The notes beneath the pieces are model-generated. The model saw nothing but the letters and a program-made list of their open reading frames with translations. It had not been told where the DNA came from and searched no databases. The translations under genes and the position numbers were made by a program. Positions 12,238-23,766 of a stretch of DNA of 64,000 nt are shown piece by piece (the stretch's first letter is position 1; each line of letters opens with the position of its first letter). This stretch comes from Caenorhabditis elegans (taxonomy: Eukaryota > Nematoda > Chromadorea > Rhabditida > Rhabditidae): positions 2,542,001 to 2,606,000 of the forward strand of contig NC_003284.9 of NCBI RefSeq assembly GCF_000002985.6, written 5' to 3'.

Positions 12238-15200
12238 ATGGGTAAGCAAGAACAATCGGAACCGCTCAACCAAGAACCTTCAAATGAGCATCATGATGTG
12301 AGTATTTGATTTTTTTTTTAATTTAAAAAAGTTTTCCAACAATCGAGAATACTTTAGGAAGAGGTTGGCGACAAAGGTTTGGAAAAGACGATGACTTTAT
12401 TCAATGGAGTATCTATAATTGTCGGATGCATTATTGGATCCGGAATTTTTATCAGTCCAACTGGAATCCAAGCACGTAAGTTGTTCGATAAGATCAGATA
12501 AAAAACCAATTAATTTCCCGGCGAGGGTTATACATTTATACAATAGAATTTAATTGTTGATAAAATTGTTTTATTGTCATAACAAAAGATTTTCACAGAG
12601 ATATACCTAGAAGGTTATATATATATATATGCAATTTAAACCTTAATTTTTGAATTCTCATAAGTTCCTGAGGACTTCAAAATCTTAAAAATAAATTACC
12701 GTGGACCCAAACGTAGGCGCGTGTTTCAGTTGAGTTAGGAGTGAATTAGGAACTTTAAAAAAATCAATGTTGTTTTTTAAAACTTCACAGTGTAGAATTC
12801 TGATTAATAATAAACTTGCTCTTTTTTCTGAAAAATAGTTAGTAACTAGTGATAAAGCATTTTGATTTTAAAACGTCCGTTATGGACCTAGAATTCTCGA
12901 AATTTCAAATAGTAAAGAACAATTTTCACTCATTTATCTACACTTATCAAACAACTGCTAACATCAATTTTCTTGCATTTGACTTGACTATCACATCAAA
13001 ACGTGTCATTTGTTGGCCTACCCTGTACAACAAGTTACTCTAATAATTTTGCTCCGCTTTTCAGAAGCCGGCTCAGTCGGCCTTTCACTGATCGTGTGGG
13101 TTTTGTCTGGACTCTTCGCCGGTATTGGAGCTTTTTGCTATGCAGAACTTGGAACTCTTATCCGTAAATCTGGTGGAGACTATGCGTATATTATGGAGGC
13201 ATTTGGACCATTCCTGGCGTTTCTTAGACTTTGGATTGAAAGTATTGTAGTGCGGTAAGAAGCATATTGGCGACTTGAGATTTTACATTTATTTTTTTTT
13301 CAATTTTTCAGACCATGCACCGCTACAATTGTGGCACTCACGTTTGCAATCTACATGTTAAAACCATTCTACCCGGACTGTGATTCTCCACCACTTTCCA
13401 CGGAACTAATTGCAGCTCTTCTTCTTGGTAATTGACCTTTATTTTTGAATTTTCAAACTTTTGAATTTTCAAACTTTTGAATTTCCAATTTCAGTGTTAC
13501 TTACGGCTGTCAACTGTATCTCTGTCAAATGGGCAAGTAAAGTTCAAGATTTCTTTTTTGTGACCAAGACTGCTGCTCTTGTATTGATCATCTTCACTGG
13601 TTTATGGAACATGGTTTCTGGTGGGTTTTAGGATTGATTCATAATTCATATTTTATTTAAACTAAATTTCAGGCAAACCAGAAGCTTTTGACTCATTTGA
13701 AAATATCTTTGAAAACACCGCCAAGGATTTAGAAACTGCTTCACTTGCTTTCTACTCCGGATTGTTTGCTTACCAGGGCTGGAACTACCTTAACTTTATT
13801 GTTGAAGAACTTCAAAATCCAAAAAGGTCCGTTAAACCAGTAACATTTTGAAAACTCGATTCACAATTTGGAAACATTTCAGAAACCTTCCACTCTCTAT
13901 TGCTATCTCTTGCTCACTGTGTACCATCATCTACACTCTTACAAACGTGGCTTTGTACACGTCAATCACACCCGATGAGATGCTTGCAAGCCCAGCGGTT
14001 GCAGTTGTAAGTTAGCCAATGCTCCTTAATAGAATCTGACAAAAATATTACAGCTATTCGCGGAGAAGAACTATGGATGGTTTGCTTTCTGCATGCCAAT
14101 ATTTGTGGCCTGCTCAACCATTGGATCGGCAAACGGTGTCATTTTGACAAGTTCTAGGTAACTTTTTTTAGACAGATTTTTTAAAAGTAGTATCAGGGCT
14201 GTGCGGCAGTCGAGATGTTCGGCAAGCGGCAATTGCCGAAGTTGCCGAACCCCAAAACCCCAAAATTTTCGGCAACCGGCAATTGCCGAATTTGACGAGC
14301 CAAAAAATTTTTGGAAACCGGCAATTGCCTTTTTTTGAAAATTTTTTTGTTGAAATTATATTTTTGAGCGCTTTGGAAAAAAGTATGGTCGTTTTTTTCT
14401 TTTACAGTGAAACGTTAGCATTTTTCAGGTTCTCTGAATGTTTTTTTCTGAGCTACAAAATGTTTGGCCGATATCGGCAATTGCCGAAGTCGAACCCAAA
14501 AATTTTCGGCAACCGGCAACTTGGTTACCGGTTGCCGCACAGCCCTGAGTAGTATAAAAAAGAATCAATGATGTATATAAATAATTAATTTCAACAAATT
14601 TTCAATCAATTACGCAAAAACATGCAAAAAGTTGCACGTAACTCGAGGATAATTTAAAAAGCACACTTTTCAAAAATAGTGTAGGTTATCAAAACGTTTG
14701 CAATAAGGGAATTTTTTCAATGCAATAAAGATATATGAATTAATTTTTAAAAAAGTGAACACATTTGGGGTCTATATGTACATTTAAAAAACCAATAACC
14801 GTTATTAATCCTTTAAGATCAACCAAGACTTACGACTAAGTTTTAGATTAACATATATTAAACAACACAATGCGAACTAAAATAATTCAGATTATTCTAC
14901 TGCGGAGCTCGTGAAGGACAAATGCCAAATGTATTAACCATGGTGAACAAAACCACAAAAACTCCAATCCCAGCCGTAATTCTCACTGTAAGTTTTGCAC
15001 ATTCTTACTAGTATTGAAGTTTTTTCAAATTACAGGGACTTCTTTCCTTGCTCTACCTTCTTCTCTCCAACAACATTTACTCTCTCATCAACTACATTCA
15101 AGTCAGCTACTGGATTGCTATTGGAGGAGCCATCCTTGCGCTCTTCTACTTTAGAAAAACAATGCCAGATGCTCCAAGAGCTGTGAAAGCGCCGATAGTT

Positions 15201-15475
15201 TTCCCAATCATATTCTTCATTGGGTGCGTGCTTCTTGTGTTGGTCCCAGTTCTTGGAAACCCGAAGGATACTGCAATTGGAATCCTTATTATGCTGTCTG
15301 GTGTCCCTGTATACCTTATTTTCATTGCATGGAAAGGAAAACCAAAGTGCATTGACTCGCTCACAGGTAACTATTTCAGTTTTTGGAGTCCATTGATCAA
15401 TTGGAAATTTCAGATTCCGTCACGATCTTCACGCAAAAGTTGTTCATGGTTGTCGACGCCAACAAAGAGGAATAG
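12238..15475 (+). CDS. aat-3: LAT-type amino-acid exchanger (SLC7 light chain), 493 aa
   Basis: Predicted light chain of a heteromeric amino-acid transporter, a 12-helix plasma-membrane exchanger. Exons: 12238-12297, 12358-12475, 13065-13254, 13312-13427, 13495-13620, 13673-13826, 13883-14006, 14054-14157, 14891-14987, 15036-15366, 15414-15475; all phases close to 493 aa, the usual SLC7 light-chain size. Landmarks: [11 protein letters not shown] in TM1 (G47-G56), [16 protein letters not shown] after TM2, and FYPDCDSPP in the TM3-4 loop, where Cys146 sits where LAT proteins form the disulfide with the glycoprotein heavy chain. The N- and C-tails are hydrophilic and cytosolic (C-terminus NKEE). 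A poly(A) signal AATAAA lies at 15707-15712. The 733-base intron 8 carries a hAT-like MITE. Family assignment is firm; the choice of aat-3 among the AAT paralogues rests on remembered linkage to the DHCR24 homologue. Confidence 0.92.
14194..14547. mobile_element. Non-autonomous hAT-like element with 8-bp target duplication
   Basis: The termini are perfect 15-base inverted repeats: CAGGGCTGTGCGGCA and TGCCGCACAGCCCTG. They are flanked on both sides by the direct repeat AGTAGTAT (14186-14193 and 14548-14555). An 8-bp duplication and CAGGG ends are hallmarks of hAT transposons. At 354 bp with no transposase it must be mobilised in trans. The interior is filled with CGGCAATTGCCGAA words. It lies in intron 8 of the amino-acid transporter. 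Confidence 0.9.
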
Positions 15476-16045
15476 TGTCATAAAAACTTGTAGCTCTCAG
15501 TTCTCGGCGCTCACAATCCCCAGTTACCACCAATTTAGTTTTCGTTGTTTTCTTTTATTTACTAAAGTTCGAGAAAAACTGATCTCAACTATATTATTTC
15601 CCCCCCCCCCCTCCCCCCAATTTTACAGTATTTTGCCGCCGATATAAAAGAATACAATGACAATTCGTACAAGTAGAAATGCGAAAAACCATAATTATTT
15701 TGGCATAATAAATATATTCTCACTTCAAACACTTCTACATATTCTGGCTAATAATCGGTTTTCCTGAAAGTTGTTGAATTGCAATTTACAAGGTTTTTAC
15801 TTATTGTTAGATTTTTTTCCACGGAGTTACAGGTTTTCACAAACAGTAGAATATGTTTAGAACCTAATTTTTAGTTTAAAATCTAAGTTAGATTGTTCTG
15901 GAACGTTTTACTTGCTCCAGATGCGGGTGCTCAACGCCTCTTTTTTTCAGACCCCTGGTTAATTAGTTGGAAATTGTTAAAATGGTTTATGTGTCTAAAA
16001 TTATGTTTTTACATGTGAAAAATAAATTAAAACGTAGTTTTTGGC
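15476..16045. other. 3' UTR and convergent intergenic gap
   Basis: It holds the transporter 3' UTR, a C12 tract at 15600-15611 followed by CTCCCCCC-like sequence, the AATAAA at 15707, and the presumed 3' UTR of the convergent minus-strand gene ending at 16046. No further gene was seen. Confidence 0.6.
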
Positions 16046-17405
16046 TCAGCGGCGACGAATGCGGTCATAGTCACAATTGTTGTAAATGGACGATTTTTTG
16101 TAGAATAACGATGCTCCATAGACAAATTGAACAAGAAGCGAATCCCAATCCGAATCTTTTGGAACAATGCATTCAAAATTCATATCAACGGAATAGTAGA
16201 ATCGATTTGTGTAGTAGGAGCTGAAATTTAAATTTATTGAAAATGAGCAAAAATATTTTGAAGGTGGAGTAGCGAAAATTGCCTTTAAAAATGCCTATAA
16301 TGACCTAAATCTCATACTTAAAAATTCAAAAAAAGTGATAAATTTTATATGAGTTTTTGAAATTCGGAAAAAACTCCGTTTTCCACTTTTTTAAAGCCGT
16401 CGATTTGAAAAAAATACCGTTTTTATTATCTACTTACGTGTGTTTCAAAAATTATCAGGGAATCGAACATACGATAGTGCTCTAGTTTTTTCAAAAAGTG
16501 GCAAAAACTCAATAATTGCCACTTTTTGAAAAAATCCAATATTTTTCGAAAAGTTTCACTAAAAACTCACTTGTTCAGAAACATGACTGTGTGGAATCCT
16601 GCACTGCTTTCGAATTTCAGCGATCTGTCTTTCTCATCATACACAAATGTTGCAACTGGTGGATCTGGGAGCACTTGACCAATAAGGGTTTCAGAAACAA
16701 TTCGAGCAGAGTGATCATCTAACAAAATGGCCAAGTCAATACGATTTTCTTCATTGAACAACTGGATGACTCCGGACATGATTCCAACATCAGAATGGAA
16801 AGCTCCAAACTGGGAAAGTTTTCATTTAAACCAAATGATCAGAATAGTAAGATTTGAAAAAACTCACCATATGCATCATCTCATGAAGAAAATGATTAAG
16901 AAGCATTTCAAACGCTGCTTTTTCGTTAGCTGGTAGCTTATCGATATTTGTCTCTTCGGAAAGTTCGTCAATTTTGCTCTTCGGAATGTGGATCTCAGCT
17001 CGATTACCATTGGCGAATGCAGTCAGTTTGGCGGGAACCTCGATGTCTTCCACGAAAATCACAATTTTCACACCATCTGGATTGCACCTGAAAAATGAAT
17101 TCTTAACAGTTTCATCCAAATTCTAATAATAACGTACTCAACTTCTTTGTCAGCTACAACACGTTTGTATTCTAACTTTGAGTGCTCAGTCTGCCCATCG
17201 TTTTTTTCTAGGAAATGTTCGATTGCCTGGAGACCATACGTAACTGTAAAAATTAGTCTTAACAGAAAAAAATACATTTGTAAAATAACTCACTGATATT
17301 GTCAATTTTCGACATTGTTGTCTCATCAGCAGTTTCTCCAGAGGTACTTGTCACGAACATTCCTTGAACAAAAAGTTTTGGTTTGTCAATTAACCCGTCC
17401 GACAT
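16046..17405 (-). CDS. Predicted metzincin-type metalloprotease-like protein, 283 aa
   Basis: I do not recognise a named family, but residues 141-151 read HEMMHMFGAFH, an exact HExxHxxGxxH zinc motif of metzincins: three His ligands and the catalytic Glu142. It is followed closely by GIMSG (Met157), a candidate Met-turn. The motif is formed across the exon 3/4 junction, so unspliced reading misses it. Exons: 17294-17405, 17138-17243, 16868-17087, 16571-16809, 16046-16220; all phases agree. No signal peptide or membrane segment is visible at the N-terminus (MSDGLIDKPKLFVQGMF), so it is probably intracellular and lacks an obvious secretory propeptide. An acceptor (TTTCAG) lies 21 bases before the ATG, suggesting trans-splicing. 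A MITE fills much of intron 4. It could be a catalytically active orphan protease or a nematode-specific derivative. Confidence 0.8.
16263..16560. repeat. MITE copy (GTGGAGTAGC family) in intron 4 of the metzincin-like gene
   Basis: The left end GGTGGAGTAGCG at 16263 is followed by the family's internal sequence (ATGCCTATAATGACC). The right terminus is eroded near the exon boundary at about 16560. Confidence 0.7.
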
Positions 17406-17426
17406 TTTTTCAACCCGTAGAAGTGT

Positions 17427-18118
17427 CTGAAATTTTCTGAATTGACAACTCTGCGAAAACAAAGTAGATATTAATTATTTAACTAAATTGAAATAAAAAG
17501 TAACTCACAAATGAGGTTGAAACGAAAAAACAGAGGTACTCGAACACTGTTCAACATTCAAAACAAGAAACGCGCCAAGAAAACTAAATGTGGGTCAGTA
17601 ACACTTGCGCGTCGGCAGAGAGGGTGGAGGTCCCGATTGTGTGCAGACACGCAGTTATAAAACAAAATGGGGAAAAAAAGTGAAATAACAGTTCAAAAAA
17701 AAACTTTTAAAAAAATTTGTTTTTAAATTTATTCTGCATGGTAATGTATTTAGTTAAATTAATTGATTTGTAAACTTATGAAAATGAAGACCAACAAAAA
17801 TTGTACGCCGTTTCTGAAAATTGAGCCTGTAAAATGATAAAATTTAAGCAGTACAATGAAGTAATTGAGATGAGAAAAACAATCGAGCAATGACTATCAA
17901 TTCAAAAAAGTGAACTGCGAACAATGTAGAAGTGATTAAGCCTCATTGATATTGTGCAAAAATCACCAAATAGCAGAATAAAAGTTTTGGAAAATTTTTC
18001 ATGTCTTATCAAAACGTGAAACCTTTTAAACTTTTTTAAAAATGATATTTGGTCATTTTAACATCATAGGATTAATTTTTAATCATTTCTCGCATAGTCC
18101 ACCTTTAAATAAAAAATT
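17427..18118. other. Gap between DHCR24 and the metzincin-like gene
   Basis: About 690 bases between two same-strand genes. It includes a GC-elevated patch at 17600-17650 that is a plausible promoter, and a partial MITE end at about 18040-18105 (GATATTTGGTCATTTTAACATC). The gap is longer than usual for a worm operon, so I infer separate promoters. Confidence 0.5.
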
Positions 18119-21100
18119 TTAACGCCTTCCACTTCTGCAAATTTTATCGTAAATATCTGGGAACGCATCGATACATTTGCAAGATGCTCTTTTCCAATCA
18201 TAGAGTGTTCTGTCAAACATTTCAGCGTACTCAGCTCGTGTCATGTAAATGTCGGCATATGTCATTTGGAATCTGAACGATAAATTATTAAAGTGATAAT
18301 TTATAGGCAAATTTTACCCATTGACTGATCGAACAAACGATTCCAGTCGCCGTGTTGTTCTCTCGTGATGATAACCATCCTTGGATGTTACTCCATACGC
18401 TCCAACATCCACGTACATCTTGTGAGTAGCATTTCTCAATTTCATGAGACCTGGTTGGGATTTCAAGTAGAATGGGCACAACCACATTGGATAGATCTGG
18501 AAACAATGCTAGAAAATATGGAAAATCTGAAAAACGTACTTCGACTTCTTTGTGAAAAAGATCGATGCACTCTTCCAACTTATCCAGTGGTACAAGCATA
18601 TCTTGCAAAACATGACTACGATCGTACAGCTTTCTTAAAACGTTTGGAGTTGTTGCCTTTAAAAATGCAATCTTTGGGGGGCACATCCAAGCCATCAAGT
18701 AACGAAACAGGACATTGTTTCCGAATGGGACGATGTCTCTGAGCTCCCAGAAAATGCTCTTTGAGTGACGATGGTAGTAGTCACGGAGTGGAATGTACTC
18801 AATGGATTCGTGCTTTTTATTGATCAAATCTTCAACGTGAGTGTAGAACCATTTTTTGTACCACCTTCCAATTGGGTTGACGACTTCATCGTGAGTGTCT
18901 GGGCCATCAGAAAATCTGAAATTTATTGTGAAAGTTTGAAAATATTTGGGGTGAGAATGCGTCTTATTGCATATAGATTTTTTTTTGAAATTGCGGAAAT
19001 TTATGTCAATCACTATAATCTTTCATTTGACGATAGTTTCAAAAAGTTTCTCAAATTAACCTAGCCACTTTGAAAACATTCGTTTAAAAAACTAAACAAC
19101 TTTTTTTGACGATAAACAAAAAACATTTTTTTAAATGAATACTTTTCAAACTTTTATTGTTTTTTGACAAAGTTGCGTTTGTGGTTTTTGCCTTAAATAA
19201 TAGAATACAGTCCCAATATACCGAATTTTATCCATAAAAAAAACTGAATTATTTTTGAATTCCCGCGTGAATGGGTGACGTCATTTTAGACATTTATGCA
19301 TTTTCCTGATGTTTTAATTTTTTCAGACATTTTTCCAAAAAGAAAACATGGTAATCCAAAAAGATCCTGCTGAAACTCTAAAATTGGCCTGAAAATCGAT
19401 AATTTAACTTTTAAAAATATTTTTTTGTTTGGAAAAATATATGACAAACAGCGTTTAAAATTATGAAGCAAAAAAAAATATGAAAAAAAGAAGCTAAAAC
19501 CTATTACTTATTAAAACAGCCGGAAAACACAAAAATGTCAAAAATGACGTCACTCATATGCGCGAGAATCCAAAAAAAAATTTAGCCCTTCTTATGTTTA
19601 TTTCAAAATTTAAAAAAATCATAAAAAATTTAGAAAAATTTTATAAACTACTTTACAGTTTTTTTTCGATATATTGAAATTTGATTGAAATTATTATATT
19701 ATAAATTAAGAAATTATTATGCAATTGATAATTATTATATTAAAAATTGAAATTGTATTCTTTCATTTAGGACAGAAAACTCATAGACTAAAACTAACAG
19801 ATTAAAACTCCCAGACTGAGATCGGGGAGAAGCCTCAAAAAACTAGGTCCGAGCTAGAAAACCTGGGGTAGACAAATTTTTTTGAAAGTAACGTAGCTAA
19901 TAACATATATTCCCACAATTTCAAAAAAAAAATCGGGTATACAACGAAAAAAGCTATGAGCTTTGACTCAAGGCTTATTGCCGCCGCTAATAAAAATAAA
20001 AAATGTATCTTACTCTCCAAGCATTATACATCCTTTTTCTTTGTTGAACATCAGTGCTTCTACGAAATCGACATTCTCCGAGTTTCTATCACTATCCTCG
20101 GTTAGCTGCTCGCACATTTCACTCAAAGTCTCAGTCTTCTTGTACGTGAGTTTTACATATTTCTTGCAGGGAATGATTTTAATCGTTGCGGCCACCAAGA
20201 AGCAAATGGTTCCTTGACTCCAGGGAATTGCAAAGAACAAAGAATTATCCTGTTTCGCCTGCTCCGTCTTTGCCGCCTGCAATTTTAATCAACTGAAGAA
20301 GGCCTTCCAGGATTTGCCGGACATTGAAACTACTAGAAATCAACTACAATCACTAGCACTTCTGAACAAATGTAAGTTTGGAACTTTTCAAAAAATCAAA
20401 TAGAATATTAGAGAAACTCAACAAATCAGTTACAACAAGAAGAAAAAAAAACATCCGACAAATCCCAGAAGACCTTCACGCTCAAAACATCAATATTGCT
20501 CTTCGTTACGTACAGAGTCCGGATACACGTTCTTGAGTTCACCATCTGACATAACTACTTCGTATCCAGTACAGATATGCTGGAACATTCCATATTTGAA
20601 AGAGCCCGACTCAACTCCACATCCATTGATAAGCCCTCCAACAGTTAGATCATCGAGTTCCGGAAGTACTGGTAGTGTATAACCACGAGAAATCAAATAT
20701 TGAGACAGTTGACCCATAGTTACTCCTGGCTCCGCTTTCACTGTCATCTTCTCTACATCAAGCTGGAAAAAAGTTGTGAACAAGATGTGGAGGAAGCATT
20801 AGAAAAAAATATATATCATAGCATGATTTACTTCTTGATTGCTTCCGCATCTTTATTTATAACCAAGAATTTTGCCTGAAACCATTCAAGAAATTTTTGC
20901 GTACAACACATGAAAATCAATTTTTGAGTATGATTCTAGAAATTTTTTTAGCAAAATTTGCAAAATATATGAATTTTTTAAAAATCCTGTTTTTGGCAAC
21001 ATTTTCTAATTATAAATACAAATCACACATATTTTAACGTACTTTTGAATATATAAAATTGAAGTTTACTCTGAGGTGTTTGCTTTTTATTCATGATAGT

Positions 21101-22145
21101 CTTAACATTAACGAAGTTTTCTGATTAGTACCCATTTTCTCTTATATGTTGCTGAAAAGTGTTATATGTATAGGCTTAGGCTAAGGCTTAGGCTTAGGCT
21201 TAGGCTAAGGCTTAGGCTTAGGCTTAGGCATAGGCTTAGGCTTTGGCTTTGGCGTAGGCTTAGAATTACTTGCGGCCTAATTTTGAGTAATACAAAAAAT
21301 ATCGTGCTGCTAGCGCAAGCCCCTCATTTACAAGGCTCTAAATAGGTTTGTTATTCAAGCCATCTGTTCAGTTAACTTGTAGATCGACGTGTTTGTAGCC
21401 TGTTTTGCTGAAAATTTAAATTTCAAGAAAGCCGAATTGAGATATTTTGCGCCTTGTTTTATGGGGTGTTTTCTTCACATAAAAATGTATTCCAAGAGTT
21501 TTTTCAAGTTGAGCTCTAATTTTCAGCTGTCTAGTACTGGAAACAGCCGAAAAATGTGGTTTTACACGACGTCCAAAAGAGCTGAAATGTTAAAACTTTT
21601 GTTAAGCAAACTAATGACATTTTTAATCCGGTTGTTTGATTTTCTGTTCATTTTTTTAATGATTATTTCCGACCTGCTCTACAGTTTTTTTTTAAGTTTT
21701 CACGACACTGGCGCAGGTTGATGTTGATTTTTAAAAACTTACATCGAGAATATCAAACAGCTTGTCTGTCGCGATTTTTGTCGCATTTTCCTTATAAAGA
21801 GGAAACCTGAAACTCATTGTAAGCCATCCTGGTCGAGCATTTACTAACTTGCTCTTTCGCCCGTTATCGTTCCATTCTTTCAGCTGAATAGGCAAATAAG
21901 TGATGTTTAAAAGTAAAATATCAACTAACTTGTTCCTGAATGTGCTTAACTTTTCTAACGTGTGCGTTTGGCGCAGAGTTGACCGCATGAACGATACGAT
22001 TCCGAAAATCAAAAACCGTGTTGAAGAGGAAGGACAAAGGGAGCAGGAACGGAACCACAAAAACCCATCGAAAATGGAACATTATAAATTCTACACATTT
22101 TTCCCATCGCGTTGGCTTCTCATCTTTCTCATCAACGAGATTCAT
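18119..22145 (-). CDS. Delta(24)-sterol reductase (DHCR24/diminuto homologue), 525 aa
   Basis: FAD-dependent enzyme that reduces the sterol side-chain C24 double bond using NADPH, in the ER membrane. Exons: 21930-22145, 21743-21883, 20514-20762, 20014-20276, 18540-18915, 18318-18496, 18119-18272; phases close to 525 aa (human enzyme 516). A hydrophobic anchor spans about residues 24-41 ([14 protein letters not shown]). The FAD-binding PCMH region includes [25 protein letters not shown] (about 153-168) and [13 protein letters not shown]. The C-terminal domain keeps [26 protein letters not shown] and [16 protein letters not shown]. Nematodes do not make sterols de novo but dealkylate dietary plant sterols, a route needing this step. 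A TTTACAG acceptor two bases before the ATG suggests SL trans-splicing. From memory: F52H2.6. Confidence 0.96.
19256..19571. repeat. Inverted-repeat element in DHCR24 intron 4
   Basis: The left arm GTGACGTCATTTTAGACATTT is mirrored by AAATGTCAAAAATGACGTCAC on the right, with outer GAATTCCCGCG / CGCGAGAATCC. It is a small MITE-like palindrome with no coding capacity, within the 1.1-kb fourth intron. Confidence 0.75.
21170..21262 (+). repeat. Interstitial degenerate telomeric repeat (TTAGGC)n
   Basis: About fifteen tandem hexamers, TTAGGC or one-base variants (TAAGGC, CTTTGG, CATAGG). TTAGGC is the C. elegans telomere unit. It sits in intron 2 of the DHCR24 gene. Confidence 0.92.
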
Positions 22146-22147
22146 TT

Positions 22148-23440
22148 CTGTAAATTTAAAATGTTTCGATAAATGTTCATTTGAAAAAAAAACAAGAAAA
22201 AAATAGAAATAGCAAGCATAGAAAATTCACACATTTGTTTTTTTTTATAGGGAAGCTCTTGGTGTTCGTTTTTGTTACTCATCCCACTTTTCTCACCACT
22301 ATGTATAATCAATGGAATCTTCTATGCCAGACTACTTTCTATCAAGTTTTCTATCAAGCGTTCATGTTTTGACTGAAACTATGTATTTCCCTATTAATAT
22401 TGGGCCTCTATTAGACTTTCACTCAAAATGACTAATCGAAAAATAAACTTGCAGTACCTGTTAGATTTGCAGTACCCTTCAAAAAAGGTTCCTTTTTTTC
22501 AAAATTTCTTGACGATTTAGTATTTAGAAAATATATTGTGTTTTTTGGATGATTTCACAGTACATATATCCGGTTTTCAAAAAGTGACGTCTAATGTGAC
22601 TAATGTGAGGTAATTTTAATACTCGTCGTTTGAATTACGTATGAAATTCTATTAGTCTTTTACTCAATATTATTGATAAAACTACAGTCCCTAGTAGACT
22701 CACACTCAAAATTGCCAATTGAAAAATAGACTTGCATGCAATACTAGTTGGGAAATTACGGTCGTCAGTTTTACGATCGTCATTCTCTATTATTCTGAGT
22801 GTCCAGAATCGTAGAGTAGCGCGAGTTGGGATTTTGTCCAAATACACTTATAATAATCCAAAACTACCGAATAACAATAAAACACCCCGAAAAACTTTAG
22901 ATTTTTAAAATTTTCCAGTCAAAGTTTTGGCAAAATTTTTTTTCCAAATGTTCGAAAAATATGAGCGCATATTCCGAGTTTTTCCCAACCATAGAATGTT
23001 ATAACACAAATTATTTAAACAAAAGTTGAGTATAAAAATCATTGAAAATTTTTTTCTTGGCCGACTTCCAAAGTTATGAGTGGCGAAACTTATGAACTGA
23101 GTCGCGTTTTGACATTAAATAAAAAATTTCCAATTTTTTTTTTTTGGAAAGTTTTACTTTGATATCTGATAATTTTGGTGCTACTCCATCTTCAATTAGT
23201 GTTTGAAAAAATAATCGTATTTCTTGCAATTCTTTCTAAAATTTGAGTTCTTATTAAAATTTTGCTAGAGACCTCGTGATTTCCTGTTAACTATTTCTTA
23301 TATTACTTATTTCTTATTCTCAATTTTAATTGTACATTTTCTTTTCTGCAATCATTCTTCCTACTCCATATTTAATTTAAGCTTCTTAGAGAATAGTTTT
23401 TATATATTCTAACTATGCCTAAGATTGCAGTAATCCTTGG
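22148..23440. other. Upstream region of DHCR24, no gene seen
   Basis: AT-rich, with MITE fragments: a family-like right end (GATATCTGATAATTTTGGTGCTACTCCATC) lies at about 23160-23190. Open frames are short and lack coding character. It probably includes the DHCR24 promoter. Confidence 0.5.
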
Positions 23441-23731
23441 TCAAAGCCAACAGTCTAGAAATTCAAGGATGGTTGTTACACGAGTAATTTCTGGAAACCA
23501 GGTGAGTAAAAGTAAGAGTGAACCGAAAAATGCGAAAATTCTAGAAGATGAGAACCTTCCGAGCAGGGTTTGATAAAAATGCCCCGTTATAATAACGAAA
23601 CTGATAACAACAATCGCTACAAACATAGATAAGAACCCCGAAGGAGAATTTGTTGTTTCAGGGTCAATACTTGACTGTTCCATCGACAATCTACGTTGCG
23701 CGCGCAAATCATCTACACTCGGAACCTTCAT
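23441..23731 (-). CDS. Small putative membrane protein, 96 aa
   Basis: A single-exon open frame. I do not recognise it. It has a hydrophilic N-terminus (MKVPSVDDLRAQRRLS), a strong hydrophobic segment at about residues 33-49 (FLSMFVAIVVISFVIIT) and a second at about 65-79, so it looks like a one- or two-pass membrane microprotein. It starts 35 bases from the start of an oppositely transcribed small ORF. No splice acceptor lies just upstream, and an upstream coding exon cannot be excluded. Codon choice looks coding-like, but with no homologue identified it remains hypothetical. Confidence 0.5.
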   Translation of the reverse strand: MKVPSVDDLRAQRRLSMEQSSIDPETTNSPSGFLSMFVAIVVISFVIITGHFYQTLLGRFSSSRIFAFFGSLLLLLTWFPEITRVTTILEFLDCWL

Positions 23732-23766
23732 GTGAGGGCAAGAACATACTTTGGTAATGCGAAAAG

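Noticed and set aside
17427..18118. An operon joining DHCR24 to the metzincin-like gene
   Set aside because: Same strand, but the gap of about 690 bases is longer than typical worm operon spacing and contains a GC-elevated promoter-like patch. SL2 usage cannot be read from genomic sequence.
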